From Dermacentor variabilis (taxonomy: Eukaryota > Arthropoda > Arachnida > Ixodida > Ixodidae), in NCBI RefSeq assembly GCF_050947875.1, contig NC_134569.1, positions 42,343,777-42,407,776 of the forward strand: a stretch of 64,000 bases of DNA. The letters run 5' to 3'. Position numbers and translations under genes: made by a program. This document shows positions 35,161 to 46,429 of this stretch, piece by piece. Under the pieces are notes generated by a model. That model worked only from the letters and a program-made list of their open reading frames with translations. It was not told where the DNA came from and searched no databases. Position 1 is the first letter of the stretch; each line of letters opens with the position of its first letter.

Positions 35161-35242
35161 GAAGGCCCGAAACCTACGTTAATATGCTTCGCATAATAAG
35201 GAAAGGAACCAAGGCAAGGACACGCTGAAGCGTTGTGCAAAT

Positions 35243-35258
35243 TAATAATAATAATAAC

Positions 35259-35298
<40 letters not shown>
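35243..35298. repeat. (TAA)n microsatellite
   Basis: TAA array with one CAA interruption near 35257. Confidence 0.95.
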
Positions 35299-36840
35299 GA
35301 GGCACCAACTATTCATCCGACAACATTATTCCTTGTTGAGAATGTCCGTGCTGTTGGGATTTTAGCGGGCAACGCAGCATAGCCCTACAGCGAAATCGTC
35401 AACAAGGTCAATAACACGTTGTGTCAGTTGTGTTTGATGCGTGTGCGCATTGTACATTGCACAGGTAATCCGGACAGCGCTTCCTTATTAATTGTATTTA
35501 AGGAGGCGTTCGTGTCTGCAGACGGTGCCGGCTCCCACTGTTTCCTGGCGTGATAACTGGGCTCAAAATGTTGACCGTAAGAAAAGTAACGATCAGAAAA
35601 AAAAATTAAGTGACATCGCTTCTAAAGTTCTCGTAGAATGCAGGTATTCCGGAGAGTCCACGACATGTAATTGTTTCTTCGCAGTTGAAAAGGCGGCCAA
35701 TCTTGAGTGCCACATTCCGAGCACGGCATTCGCGAACACGAACGCAAGAACTAGGAAACTGCGAAGACGCAAGGGAACGCGAAAACAAGAATATGTGCAA
35801 TTCCAGAAGAAAAAATAAACAAGAGCAACAAGAACAGCTGGAACCGCTAGAAGAATAATAGCAGCAATCAGAATAACCTGATGAATAGCACCGCAATATG
35901 ATTTAGTACATTTGAGTAACCTTTTATATGCCTAATTCCTCCTGAATATGCACTATTGCGCGTGCAGAAATGCGTTGCAATTTTTTTCAATGGCCATAAA
36001 CCAAAATTTTTTTCCTTTGACACAGTGATCGCCTATCCAATGCATGTAGCTTTGTCGAAAGTCTCTCACGATGAGTATCGTGCAACATACCAGTGTTTCA
36101 GTTTATGGTTTCCGAATCATAGTAAAGTACAGCGAAGAGGAGGAAATGCATCGGTTTCAATGTGAAGCTTAGAGACGAGTTGCATTTTACCAGAGGTTTC
36201 TGTCGCATGTAAAGAACACAAGTACAGTGTGCGTACGTTTTGGCAAGTGTTCAAAAGCTCTGAGGAAAAAAAAGCAACCTAATATTTTTTAACAGATAAT
36301 TCTGAGTAAGCATTGTATTTGAGGCTTAAAGCAAAGGCGTAATCCAGGGTGACAAGCCTTGTCTGCCGAAAAGAGCACCAATGTAGTTCAGACACATAGG
36401 AAACTTTCTATTTTGTTTTGTTCTTTCAGCCAAACTTAAGAAATGCAGGACAAACTAAGTCAAGCTTGATAAATGCAACAGAAAGAAAACAAGCTACACC
36501 AAGTACTGCAGGAAAAGGGAAGCTTGCGAAAAAGGAAAACAAGATGGAAAGAAACAATGCAACATAAAACAAAAAATAGCTCCAAAAATGTATGCAAGGC
36601 AATAAGCATTTATTTTCTATTTCGATATACAAATACGCCTACGTCATCATTCGATGCAAAATAGATTCAAATGCACAGACTAACACGCACTCGATATCTG
36701 TACACAGCACACATGCAGCCCCGCATGTACGGTATGAATGATAATTCACATACGCGTCTTTTACAAGCTTGTCTGAGCGGCGTGCCCTAACATACAGAAA
36801 AAGATGAAGAAGCACAGTCTATAAATTCAAAACGATGCAC
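35299..36840. other. no recognised feature
   Basis: A 108-codon plus frame (35492-35818) is lysine/arginine-rich at its end and shows no domain. Nothing else was recognised. Confidence 0.45.
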
Positions 36841-36922
36841 TTGCGCTTCATGCCTTATCAAAAGCGAACAGCGTCCAACGCTTGCGCTTCATGCCTTATC
36901 AAAAGTTAAGAGCGTCCAACGC
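36841..36922 (+). repeat. 41 bp tandem duplication
   Basis: TTGCGCTTCATGCCTTATCA with AAAG(cgaac)AGCGTCCAACG is followed directly by a second copy with TTAAG in place of CGAAC. The copies are otherwise nearly identical. Confidence 0.85.
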
Positions 36923-37415
36923 GAAACAAGCATTTACGCACCTGCCGTACATAGCAGCTTGCATCTTACGCAATGCTGGTGGGCATCTGGGCTTCACGCA
37001 GCTCGACATAACCCCTGCAGAACACGCGCCAAGTAATAACTTTATTCGGGTCCTTGCACAAACAAACGCAGAAGACCTAAACCTACTCTAAGGTGATACT
37101 ATAGCAAGAAACAGCAGGCGTACGAAATCGGCACACAAGCGGAACAAACTGCAAAACAAAAACGCCTTCCTTTCGTCTTTGTCTTTTGGCTCGGTCTGTG
37201 TCCGCGTCTGTTGCACGCCTACCTTTCTTTACCAGGAATCCCTACAAACTTGCGCACCTATTTGTCTTTCTAATAGCATATATTCAAATCTTTTTTCGCG
37301 TCGCCTGCGATGTCAAAACGTTATCTGAAAGATAGAAAGGATAAAAGAATAATCTGAATGCGTTGAGATAACCTTTGACAACGTCATGAAAGAATATTCC
37401 TCAAATGGAGAAAGG
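36923..37415. other. no recognised feature
   Basis: Unique sequence. Confidence 0.5.
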
Positions 37416-37417
37416 GA

Positions 37418-37515
37418 GAGGGATAGAGGTAAGTCATAAGGGAAATGCAGGAAGGTTAACCAGGCTGAACCCGTCATCCTACCCTGCACTCGGGAAAGGG
37501 GGAAGGCAATATGCA
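37418..37515 (-). mobile_element. family A LINE 3' end, minus strand
   Basis: On the minus strand: CCCTTTCCCGAGTGCAGGGT, AGGATGACGGGTTCAGCCTG, GTTAACCTTCCTGCATTTCC, and a CTCCC-rich tail. The minus strand upstream (to about 37640) may be more of the same element, but no frame is readable. Confidence 0.7.
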
Positions 37516-38794
37516 TAAACTGTCTACCGGCAGAATAGGGAAAAAAATGAAACAATGATAACGAAGAAGAGGATACACAAAGGAACAAGGTGCTATTGTA
37601 TAGGACACAAAAGCGCCGCCCGATAGCGTCGGTGGGGCCTCGAGAGCAAAAATGAGCAAAAACATTCTGTGGTATTAGCAGTGAGGGCTCGTGCCAAAAA
37701 TTGTTCCAAAACCACGCCATGCAAAACAGAACAGTGAATTTCGACGCATTTTAGTACCATCACCGAAATAATTTTCTCTTCGTCGATCTTCTTTCTTTCC
37801 TTCGTTCTTTCTTTTTTTTTCCATTTTTACGCAGCCGACCCATCGCCCCAACAAAGGGTTGGGCAATGCAACGCACTTCGCGAAATCTTTACGTGCCGCA
37901 CAATATACGCTCCATCAGACCTCCTGCTCTTGACATTGCGCGCAAGTAGACCCGACAGGCGTGGCCCAGACATTGCCGGTGTGACGAGCAGATTACAAGC
38001 TCCTTTATTTTACCTACAACGTTCTCTCAATAAAGACATGCGGACAACGTCAACATTATTTTCTTCTAATATAACGCCGGCCTTCGCTTTTACCCACATC
38101 AACTTTTTCTCTTTCGTGAAGAAGATAATATCTAACAAGAAAAGCGAAAACTAAAGCACTGGAACGGCTTTTGTGGTGACAGCGATGACGGCTTTATTGC
38201 GTTCCTCCCGGATTCGCGGGCTCCAGCAAGGGCGTCGGGCCTCTGTTCAAGAAATGAAGATAGCAGGACGTATCAAAGGCGGTCACACCCGCCTTACGGC
38301 GAGCATTAACGGACAAAATAACTGTCGAAGGAGTCGTGTAAAGGCTTAATGAAGTTTTCGTCGGATATAGGCTGCCGTCGCACTGGTTGAATGCGTTAAG
38401 CAAGGGAAAGTGGGGGAGGGGAGGCTAGTGAAACGTTCATATTTATGTTTATGTATTAGCATGCATATGTTGGTCGCACATATTTTTTAACGCGAAATGT
38501 AACGCAAGGAACACACACAGGCGTGGCAATGATAAGTCTGGTTATGTGCAAACTTAAGGAAGACTCAATGCCGCTCACAAGAGCACGGATTTGATATGCA
38601 AGCATATGAACCCACAAGGGTTACAGCTTGGGCTAGCTACGTTGTCCTTTGAGTGATGCGTAGCCCCTCGGCGAAAAAAAAAATGCAGAAGAAGTATAAA
38701 TGCGCATCCCCGCTTTCGAACGGTTCTTATGTGAAACTCAGTATACGCGTATGTGTAGGGAATCAGTATAGTATAAAAACATTTTTTCTTTAGT
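37516..38794. other. no recognised feature
   Basis: Unique sequence. CTCAATAAAGACATGCGG near 38027 resembles a polyadenylation region but nothing upstream looks like a gene or LTR. Confidence 0.45.
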
Positions 38795-38885
38795 TTTACG
38801 TGCCGAAATCACGATATGAGCCAAGCCGTAGTGGGGCTTTAACGTGAAGCTGAATCTAAGTGCAGGAGCATTATTTGGAATCACC
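38795..38885 (-). mobile_element. tRNA-derived SINE, 3' part only, minus strand
   Basis: On the minus strand: CTGCACTTAGATTCAGCTTC, ACGTTAAAGCCCCACTACGG, CTTGGCTCATATCGTGATTT, CGGCACGTAAAACTAAA. These are the terminal modules of the SINE. The head is missing. An indel-rich tract follows on the plus strand. Confidence 0.7.
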
Positions 38886-39059
38886 CCCCCTCCTTGAAGA
38901 ATAATCACTCCCCAGTCTCCCTGAAGAATAAAAAGAATAAAGCTATAGCCCTAAAACCTAAAACCTAAACCTCACCTGCTGCCAGCACTATTCCCTGCAG
39001 ACTGACTGCGTAGATTTCTCATCTCTCGCTTGGAAGGAGACGAGAAGACCTCGCCGAAA

Positions 39060-39061
<2 letters not shown>

Positions 39062-39143
<82 letters not shown>
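39062..39143. repeat. (AT)n microsatellite
   Basis: About 82 bp of perfect AT dinucleotides. Confidence 0.97.
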
Positions 39144-39145
<2 letters not shown>

Positions 39146-40641
39146 CACAGGAGCGTTCCGCAAATAGCATATCTTGTAACTGAATTTTCAGCGTGCACTT
39201 ATAATGTCGAAACCGAGGCGCACAATCGGTCTCTGACTTCAGGATTCACGACACGTACTTGCTCAGCCCGAGCCGGCCTTTCTGACTGTAGTTTAATTCT
39301 TCACAGCACGGCGGTTGTGGACACCTAAAGTAGGGATGTTTTTATATCGCGAATATCCTTTTTTGTGCCCGATAAAAGCGACGTTTTGCATTTGAAGTGC
39401 ACCTGCACACTTTCACTTTCTTTCTCTATAGCGTCGCCATGGCAAGGCAGACTAAGTAAAACAGCTTGTCCCACAAAACAGCTTGTCCCGTCCGAGTGCA
39501 TGAACCCTGGTGAGGGGACGTCCATTATAGCATGCTCCAGTGTTCACATTTTAGAGGTAAATTGCACGAATGAAGTCCGATGTTAACCTCCTTCTTTTTC
39601 TTTTTTTAAAGCTCATGTGCGCCTTATACGATCACGCCAGTCATCCCTGTGTTCTCACTTCTGTGTAAATGGTGCGTGATGAATTAGCGATGGGTCTTCT
39701 CTGGGTATTTCTAGCCGCTTAAACGTGTTTATCATCACCTGCCTCATTTGCATCGCATCTCTCACGCGCATGGTTTACATGTGCACTACCAGGTTTTCGC
39801 ACCCAAGTTAGCAGCGCTGGCTTCCAACGCGTGCCAAATGGGGCACGAGCAGGACTCGGATTATAGTTGGGCACAAAGATGGTGGGTTGTATTTTGTTCT
39901 TGCAATTAAAAGAAAGCCACTTTCAAAGAGGTGTCGTAAGTGGTGAATCTCCATTAATTGAAGCCTTTTAAATGTGGTATAGAGTTGCCGACGTACATTA
40001 GAGCTCAATATTTCTCGCGGCCCGCTTCGAAACGCCTTGTGTGAATTGGTCACCCACCAGTGAAGCATCACCTGCACTACACAATCTAACATTCATATCT
40101 TACCTGTTGCTTCCTACACTTCTGCATCGTCTCCTAAAGAGAAAGTTAGAAACGCGTTTTCCTATAATACGCCTTTCGGCAGGTACTCAGAAATCAAATC
40201 AAGCTTTGCTGCCTGGGCCTAAATAAAACATTTTTCATAAACGTAGCTCCTTGTTGTCAAGTACCGGTCGTCTTTCTCACTGATACGGTAAGATATTGCG
40301 TGTAAACGCTTCGCAAATTCATAACATGTTAATAAATATACGGAGGTGTGTACTAAACGAGGAATATCAAAGTAATAAAAATTATTTAGAATTTTTAGTG
40401 AGCATTCTAGATTTCGATGTCCTCAAAAAATTGCATCAATACACGCAGCGCCCATATTTGTGGAGTTTATCTTTAATATTTTCCCCAAAGACAGCGGTAT
40501 TCCACAAATTCTCTGCAGTTTTCGTCCTAGTTCTTGGCTGCAGGCAAAATATTTGCTATACACTGTTTCATAATTTGTCGCTCGTTATCATCACGCTGCT
40601 GTTAGGCACGAATAAAGAAGAGCTTTTCTACGTCCACATTT
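39144..40641. other. no recognised feature
   Basis: AT-rich unique sequence without recognisable domains. Confidence 0.5.
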
Positions 40642-40743
40642 TATTTGTTTGTTTGTTTGTTTGTTTGTTTGTTTGTTTGTTTGTTTGTTTGTTTGTTTGT
40701 TTGTTTGTTTGTTTGTTTGTTTGTTTGTTTGTTTGTTTGTTTA
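40642..40743. repeat. (TTTG)n microsatellite
   Basis: About 25 TTTG units. Frames reading VCLF through it are artefacts. Confidence 0.97.
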
Positions 40744-43125
40744 GTCTCCGCCGTATTTCGCGGTACTCTCTTGACAATAAAATGGAATATCAACTCGCCC
40801 GCACTTCTACCTTTCAAAATGACGGAAGCGTCGTCGGCTCAGTTCTCTAGCAATGTCGGCAGCTTCTCGGTCAAACGAGTGCATCCTTCACCATCGGCAC
40901 GGACCTCACGTGTGCTCCCGATGCGGTGCAGCCCCATGACAAGAACTTGGTCAATATGTCAAACATAGGAAGCGACAAGTGAATTGCTGCAGTCGCTGAA
41001 GTCGACAAAGCTATGGAAGTGACTGTGGTGTCGATGCGCGCCTCCGGTTGAAGCGACACCGCCAGTGTTATTTCTACTTTCTTTTTTTCTTCCCTTCCAT
41101 CCCTTAATCCCCAACTCCCTGCGTGAGCTAGCAAATCAGCAGGGACACGCGTGCGGCCGGCTTCTTCTCCCTTTCTCTTCTCTCGCTATACCAGTTCGAG
41201 TAGGTAGCACTGAAAAGCACCCGACGCGAGCGTAAGCAGCTCTGAGTAGTAAATAGAGAACACGCGTCAAGATAAGCCGGCAAACCTGCCGAGCTTTCGA
41301 AAGCGGTCGATTGAAGCGAAGACGACGGAGCGGTTCCGCGGCAGAATGCGGCAATTTAGAAGCGAGGAAGAACGCTCGCAGGCACGTCGCCCACAGCTCC
41401 GCGCGGAAACGTTACTCGGCGACTGAAGGCGCTCCAGGCGGCGACCCCACGGTCAGTTTTTTTTTCCTGGGGACGCTCGCCACGTGTCCCGACAGAAATG
41501 AAGGAACGTGGCGGCGTCTCTCTCGCGTCGGCGCACACGAAGCACGGTGACGGTTCGGTTATGATTTCCCGTTTCGCTCGAGGCTGCCGTTCTCGGTTTA
41601 CATGTCTGAAGCACTTGCTTTCGGTTTGTCGTACATAGCTGCGCTTCGCTGAGCAAACTAGCAAAAAAAAAACACAATTTTTTTTAAACAATCCCCCTCG
41701 AGCAACCGCGCGCCTTTCCAGGAAATCGATTCAACCTCTCAGCATGGCCGCTGGATTAAAAAAAACCACGAGTGTTTTCAACGAGCGGGCGTGCTCTCAG
41801 CGTCGTGACCACTACTCCCGAGCGGAGGGTAGCAAACCGGGCGCAGTCCTTCTGTCGCACGCTGTAGGAAGTGTTTCGCGGGTGCGCAAATTCATAACCG
41901 ATGCGTAGAAAGTCTGTCACCGCGAAAAAAAAAAAGAGTCGTCGAGTTATAAAGCACTGACGTCTGCACAAACCTTTATCTTTTTCGCTCGATAATTGAC
42001 GGCGCGGCGAGTTAGTGCTCATCCCATTATCATTAATTAAATAACTTGATAACATCGTGGCCATAATTCACAACGCTCTTAGTATGTAACAGCCGCTTGG
42101 CATCACATGGCAGGCCGCCTCCGCTAATCATAAGTCCAACGCCGTGATCTGCCCTTGCAAACAATTCTAGCGTAAGAATCTTTCGTCAATATTATGGACA
42201 CAGCTCCTTCGGAACAAAAGGTATCAAATGTCGCCATTAGCAGTCTTGTAGCCTGTGCATGCCAGTGAAAGACACGAGACACCACAGAAAACTGTTGCTA
42301 TTACTAAATATTCGCATGACCAGGCGCGCAGAGAAGCGCTCACATCCCTGCAAAGCGCCTAATTAGTTGATATAGAGATAAAATAAAGATAATCGAGCTC
42401 AAATATAGAGCGTAAATATAAATTCATCTTATTCGACTACGGGCGATATTTCAAGACAACCGGCAAAAAACCTAAATGTATTTCGCCTGTCAGCTGCTGA
42501 AATATGTCGAATGAAGCTCCTACGCTGTATAGCCAATTGCACATTTGCACACAGGAAGCATTTCTTTGAAGAAATTTGCGTGGATTTTTAACGAATACTT
42601 CGCTTGAAGATAAAGGTCAATTTTCAATTAGAGGTTGTCAGCGCCTGTATGCCTTGTAGGGAGCACGGACCCGCGTCAAGCCTTTTCAGGGCTTTTTGTC
42701 GTTGCCTCTAAGCATCTCAGGATGTGGAATAAACTCATTTGATTTGAAATCAAACGATGCCCAGTACAGCACAAACTTGATTTGGTAACTGCACCCCGTT
42801 CACGATCCGATATTTGGATGTGTTTCTTCTTCTTATTATTAATAGGAGATGTGTGTGTTCCGTGCACATGTGCATATGATTTCATTTTTCGCCATGCCAA
42901 ACCGAAGTAGGAATTGCTTGAATCCTCTAAAGAATTCTTTAAAAAGTTTCTGTCTTTTTTCCTGTCTCTCTCTCGGTATTGTACAGCCCACAAGGAAAGA
43001 AAAGCAAAGTTGCGGTAAAAGCTAGCGACAACTTAAAGATGACATGTCTATAGCGATGTCATCGCCGTGCATCCAATTTATCTCTGCTTTTGCTCATTGC
43101 CTGTCCCGTGCGCAGGTCGAATATA
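40744..43125. other. no gene recognised; CpG-rich 41140-41640
   Basis: 41140-41640 is CpG-rich and contains GGTCAGTTTT near 41450, an initiator-like string, but no TATA box, donor or domain supports a gene. The remainder is AT-rich and unique. Confidence 0.4.
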
Positions 43126-43338
43126 CAAGGTATCCGAGCTAACTTTAGCCAAGCTGTTCAACGAAAAAAAATATAGTAACAAAACATGGTGCAAGATACA
43201 ATTATAAGGCCTAAGGTGCTTGATCGTCAGACCTCTGTCGGCTGAACGCCATAGGTCTTAATGTCGTGTCTTGCACCGTGTTTCTTGCAATTTTTTTCTT
43301 CGTTGAGGAGCTTGGCTAAAGTTAGCCGGGACACCCCG
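43126..43338. mobile_element. 213 bp MITE with about 45 bp TIRs and TA target duplication
   Basis: The left end reads CAAGGTATCCGAGCTAACTT, TAGCCAAGCTGTTCAACG and an A run. The right end on the minus strand reads CGGGGTGTCCCGGCTAACTT, TAGCCAAGCTCCTCAACG and an A-rich run. Both sides are flanked by TA (43124-43125 and 43339-43340), as expected for TA-targeting Tc1/mariner-type insertion. A second inner inverted pair (ACATGGTGCAAGATAC and CTTGCACCGTG) follows. There is no open frame. GCTAACTTTAGCCAAGCT is perfect in both ends, and the outer few bases have drifted on the left. Confidence 0.85.
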
Positions 43339-45282
43339 TACATACCTGAAAAAGAATCTTCGGCTAGCAGTATTCGCTTTTTTCCTTTAATAAATTTGCA
43401 TGGAAGATACTAAAGAGCAACATTGTTAAGACCTGCCATTTTTGCTGTTCTCTTCAAATCTCGCTCAAATATGCTGAGCAGCTTTTCCCCTACACCTCCA
43501 TTTTATATTTTTTACGCCCACATAATAAGCTGCCTAAAGGTACTAATTAATCTAACAGCAGTCTTTTGAAGCATACAGTATGCTAATTTACGATGGTACA
43601 TGCGTTGCCCACTTTTCTGAAAACATTCAAGCAGCGTTTTCTACAAAGGCGCACCGAAAACTGCACAATAGAGAAGCCGCCGAAGAGCCTCTGTGCACGA
43701 TAATTTAGCCTGCAGCAACAAAACGAACGCGAGATCAAGCGAAAATTAAAAGAGAAAAAACGTCCTTAACAGAGTGAGGCGTTATTTCTGTTCTGTGGAA
43801 TTCTCAGTTTTTCAGTCTAGCCGCTCGTTTTTTTTTTTTTTATGCTAATAAGGGACGTCGTCTTGACTTCAAGTGGCGTCCAGACAACTAAACCCGTCTC
43901 ATTTTCGGGTTGAGTTTGCAGACCTTGCGCAAGATGACCTCGGATAGGTTTCTCTATTATTCTCAAGACTAGCTCTAGCCCTTAGAAACGTGAACGTACT
44001 GGACTTGCAGGAAACGCGATTCTTCCTTACAGACTGAATCAGTGTTTTTTTTTTTTTTCTTCATAGAGCGCTCCACAAGTGTCTTCACCTATAATTTCTT
44101 TTTTGTATGTGTTCTGCAAGATCACTGGATAGCACAGACACCCCCCTTATCGATCGGATATAAATTTCGTTAAGACCCTGCGAGATAATCTTGCATGTTT
44201 TGCAGCGTTATCTTTGTCCCTTTTGCTTGCAATAATGATTTTCACTTATAACATTTATATAAAGTATAAATTCTCAAAAGTGCTTCTTCGTTATTTTTTT
44301 GTAATGCGCATGTTCAGATGCCTGAAAGCCGTTTTATTACAGCCCCCCCCCCCCTCTGTTTTTTTTTTCTATTTAATTGAATGTCCGTAGGAAACGTTGA
44401 CATTGTCACTGATGCCGGCTAATACTCGCTTAGTAAGGCAACACAAGGCAAACACAGCCTTTTTTTTTTTCTATTTTGAAACATGAAGCTGGAGTGAACG
44501 CCTTTAGTCTAAGAGTCTTATAGTCTAGGAGTACGATATTAAGCCCATGCAGACCGAATACAGGCTGAAACTATATAAAAGATGCTTGAGACAACCCCAT
44601 TCGTGAAATTTTATAAAAGGTTCATTTTTTATGCTTCTAAAGAAAACATTCCACGATGATTTGTCTGCGATAACTTACGCCCCTGAGTATGAAATGCACG
44701 AGCAAGCCGGAGGTCAACGAAAGTTTAAGCAGGTTCTGACAGCTTTCAAGATTGCTTATTGAAAATTGCGACTGAGTTCAAGTTTGAGGAATCAGGGGGT
44801 CAGAGGAATCATCGCCTTAAAGAAATAGATACACTCGGTTTCGGGCTGGTGCTGAGTCACAATTTCCTACACAATGAAATAAAATGCAAAGAAGATGCAA
44901 ATGCAATGCAACCCCACGCATTATGTAGCTATCTACCCCTTTATCGTGCAACGTAAAGTGTAGTGGTAAACAGTTCGAGTGAGGTGCAGAACCCAAACAC
45001 TCAATAAATATTTCATTTTGCGTTAAACCCATTTCATACGTTATTTGATTTTTTTCTAACTTAGTTCTGTGCTATTGTTGTTCGCTACTCTTATTCCTTC
45101 AAAGACTGATCAAAAGGCCACGCATAACTTACTGCTGCGTTGGCTGTGTTTCTTAGGTGCCGTATAGACGTTCCTTATAGTTTATAGACGTGTATGTGTA
45201 AAGGTTACTGTCATTCATAGATTCTTGAAATGTATTTTCCTATGGTCCTACAACATCATCCACATGGAGGCTAGCATTGCGT
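43339..45282. other. no gene; homopolymer-rich; possible endonuclease scrap
   Basis: T tracts at 43829, 44046 and 44461 and a C12 tract at 44343. Around 44003-44032 one frame reads RNVNVLDLQETRF, which resembles the N-terminal VDVLxLQET block of LINE endonucleases, but only a dozen residues match. Confidence 0.35.
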
Positions 45283-45283
45283 A

Positions 45284-45334
<51 letters not shown>

Positions 45335-45337
45335 ATA
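45283..45337. repeat. (AAAT)n microsatellite
   Basis: About 14 units of TAAA. Confidence 0.97.
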
Positions 45338-45392
45338 GCGGCATGAGAGCAATTTTCATACAAATGTGGAAATCCTGGAAAAAACGTGCACA

Positions 45393-45401
45393 AAGGAAGG
45401 A

Positions 45402-45489
<88 letters not shown>

Positions 45490-45491
45490 AA
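45393..45491. repeat. (GAAA)n microsatellite
   Basis: About 24 units of GAAA, 55 bp downstream of the AAAT array. Frames reading KERK or SFFL are artefacts. Confidence 0.97.
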
Positions 45492-45727
45492 TGGGGTGGT
45501 GGGAGTGGGGAGCCGTGTTTACCCACGAGTGCTGTAAAATAACTAAAAGTTCGAACACACAGAAACGTTGAAGGAGTAGAGTGGGTGAAATGCTGCAGGT
45601 GCCGCAGAAATTAATGAAACGCTGGTCAAATAAGGACAGTCATAAAAAGCTACCAACTTCGCACTAATTGGACCACTCCGAACAGGTGGCGGAGCGGCTA
45701 AAACGATAGGCGTATGAAAACTACAAG

Positions 45728-45944
45728 TACACCCGTGAGCAAAAGCTTACGGACCACAGGGTCGCCCAATAAACAGACTCTCTTCGTAATTCACACGCAT
45801 AAACGAAAACTGATGGGTGCACTAGAAAATTCGTAATGCCACGTTTAGATTGCATTGTTTAATTTCATGTTGCATTCACAGACAGAGCAGAAAATGAGTT
45901 TTATCGCGCAATCTCTGGTCCGTATACTTTTGCTCACGGCTATA
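45728..45944. mobile_element. about 215 bp MITE, TA-flanked, with about 30 bp TIRs
   Basis: The left end reads CACCCGTGAGCAAAAGCTTA, CGGACCACAGGG. The right end on the minus strand reads AGCCGTGAGCAAAAGTATAC, GGACCAGAG. CCGTGAGCAAAAG and ACGGACCA are shared exactly. TA occurs at both outer edges (45728-45729 and 45941-45944; the exact base is ambiguous). There is no open frame inside. The TA flanks and short TIRs suggest a Tc1/mariner-related non-autonomous element. Confidence 0.8.
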
Positions 45945-46425
45945 CAATTCGAATTGGAATGAATCTGCAGGAGTACGACAGTTATTTAGCGGCACGATAA
46001 GGTGTCTTTCTTTTTAAATTTATTTATGTGAATATAAAGAAGATATTAGCACCTTTAGTGGCACCGGCTACTCGTTGCAGAGCAAACAATGTCTAAAAGC
46101 CCTATCAATACTAAAAAACGTTGAAGACAGTCTAACAACACAAACGTCTGCAAAGTTCCGCACAAGAGTAAATGAAATGAGAACATAAGAACACTCAGGT
46201 GACGTTCACAGTTACGCAGGTATGAGAAAGTACACGAAAGGCACTGGAGAATGCGTGTGCCAACAATGTCGCAGACTAGGCGGCTGCAGAACACAGCACA
46301 TAGGTACATATATATCTGGCTAGGCATAATAAACTAAAATTGTACGTCCATATGTGACTTGTATTTGGAGACGGGGAAAATTTGGAGGGGTTGGGTCATT
46401 GAGGGGAGCCATAAAAGAGAGATAA
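45945..46425. other. no recognised feature
   Basis: Unique AT-rich sequence. Confidence 0.5.
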
Positions 46426-46429
46426 ACGG

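Noticed and set aside
34858..35182. Two opposite-strand frames of about 95-106 codons rich in Ala, Arg and Thr
   Set aside because: They stay open because the underlying tandem repeat has a 108 bp period; there is no domain or start context.
38000..38400. Possible LTR (CTCAATAAAGACATGCGG and nearby GC-rich text)
   Set aside because: No paired copy, no TG...CA ends and no primer binding site or gag/pol frame nearby.
40296..40968. Frames of 184 and 107 codons with FVCL repeats
   Set aside because: They are translations of the TTTG array.
41829..41845. GGAGGGTAGCAAACCGGGC, similar to the family A 3' signature
   Set aside because: Only about 13 bases match; none of the following blocks (CTGGTTAACC, CTCCCTGCC) is present.
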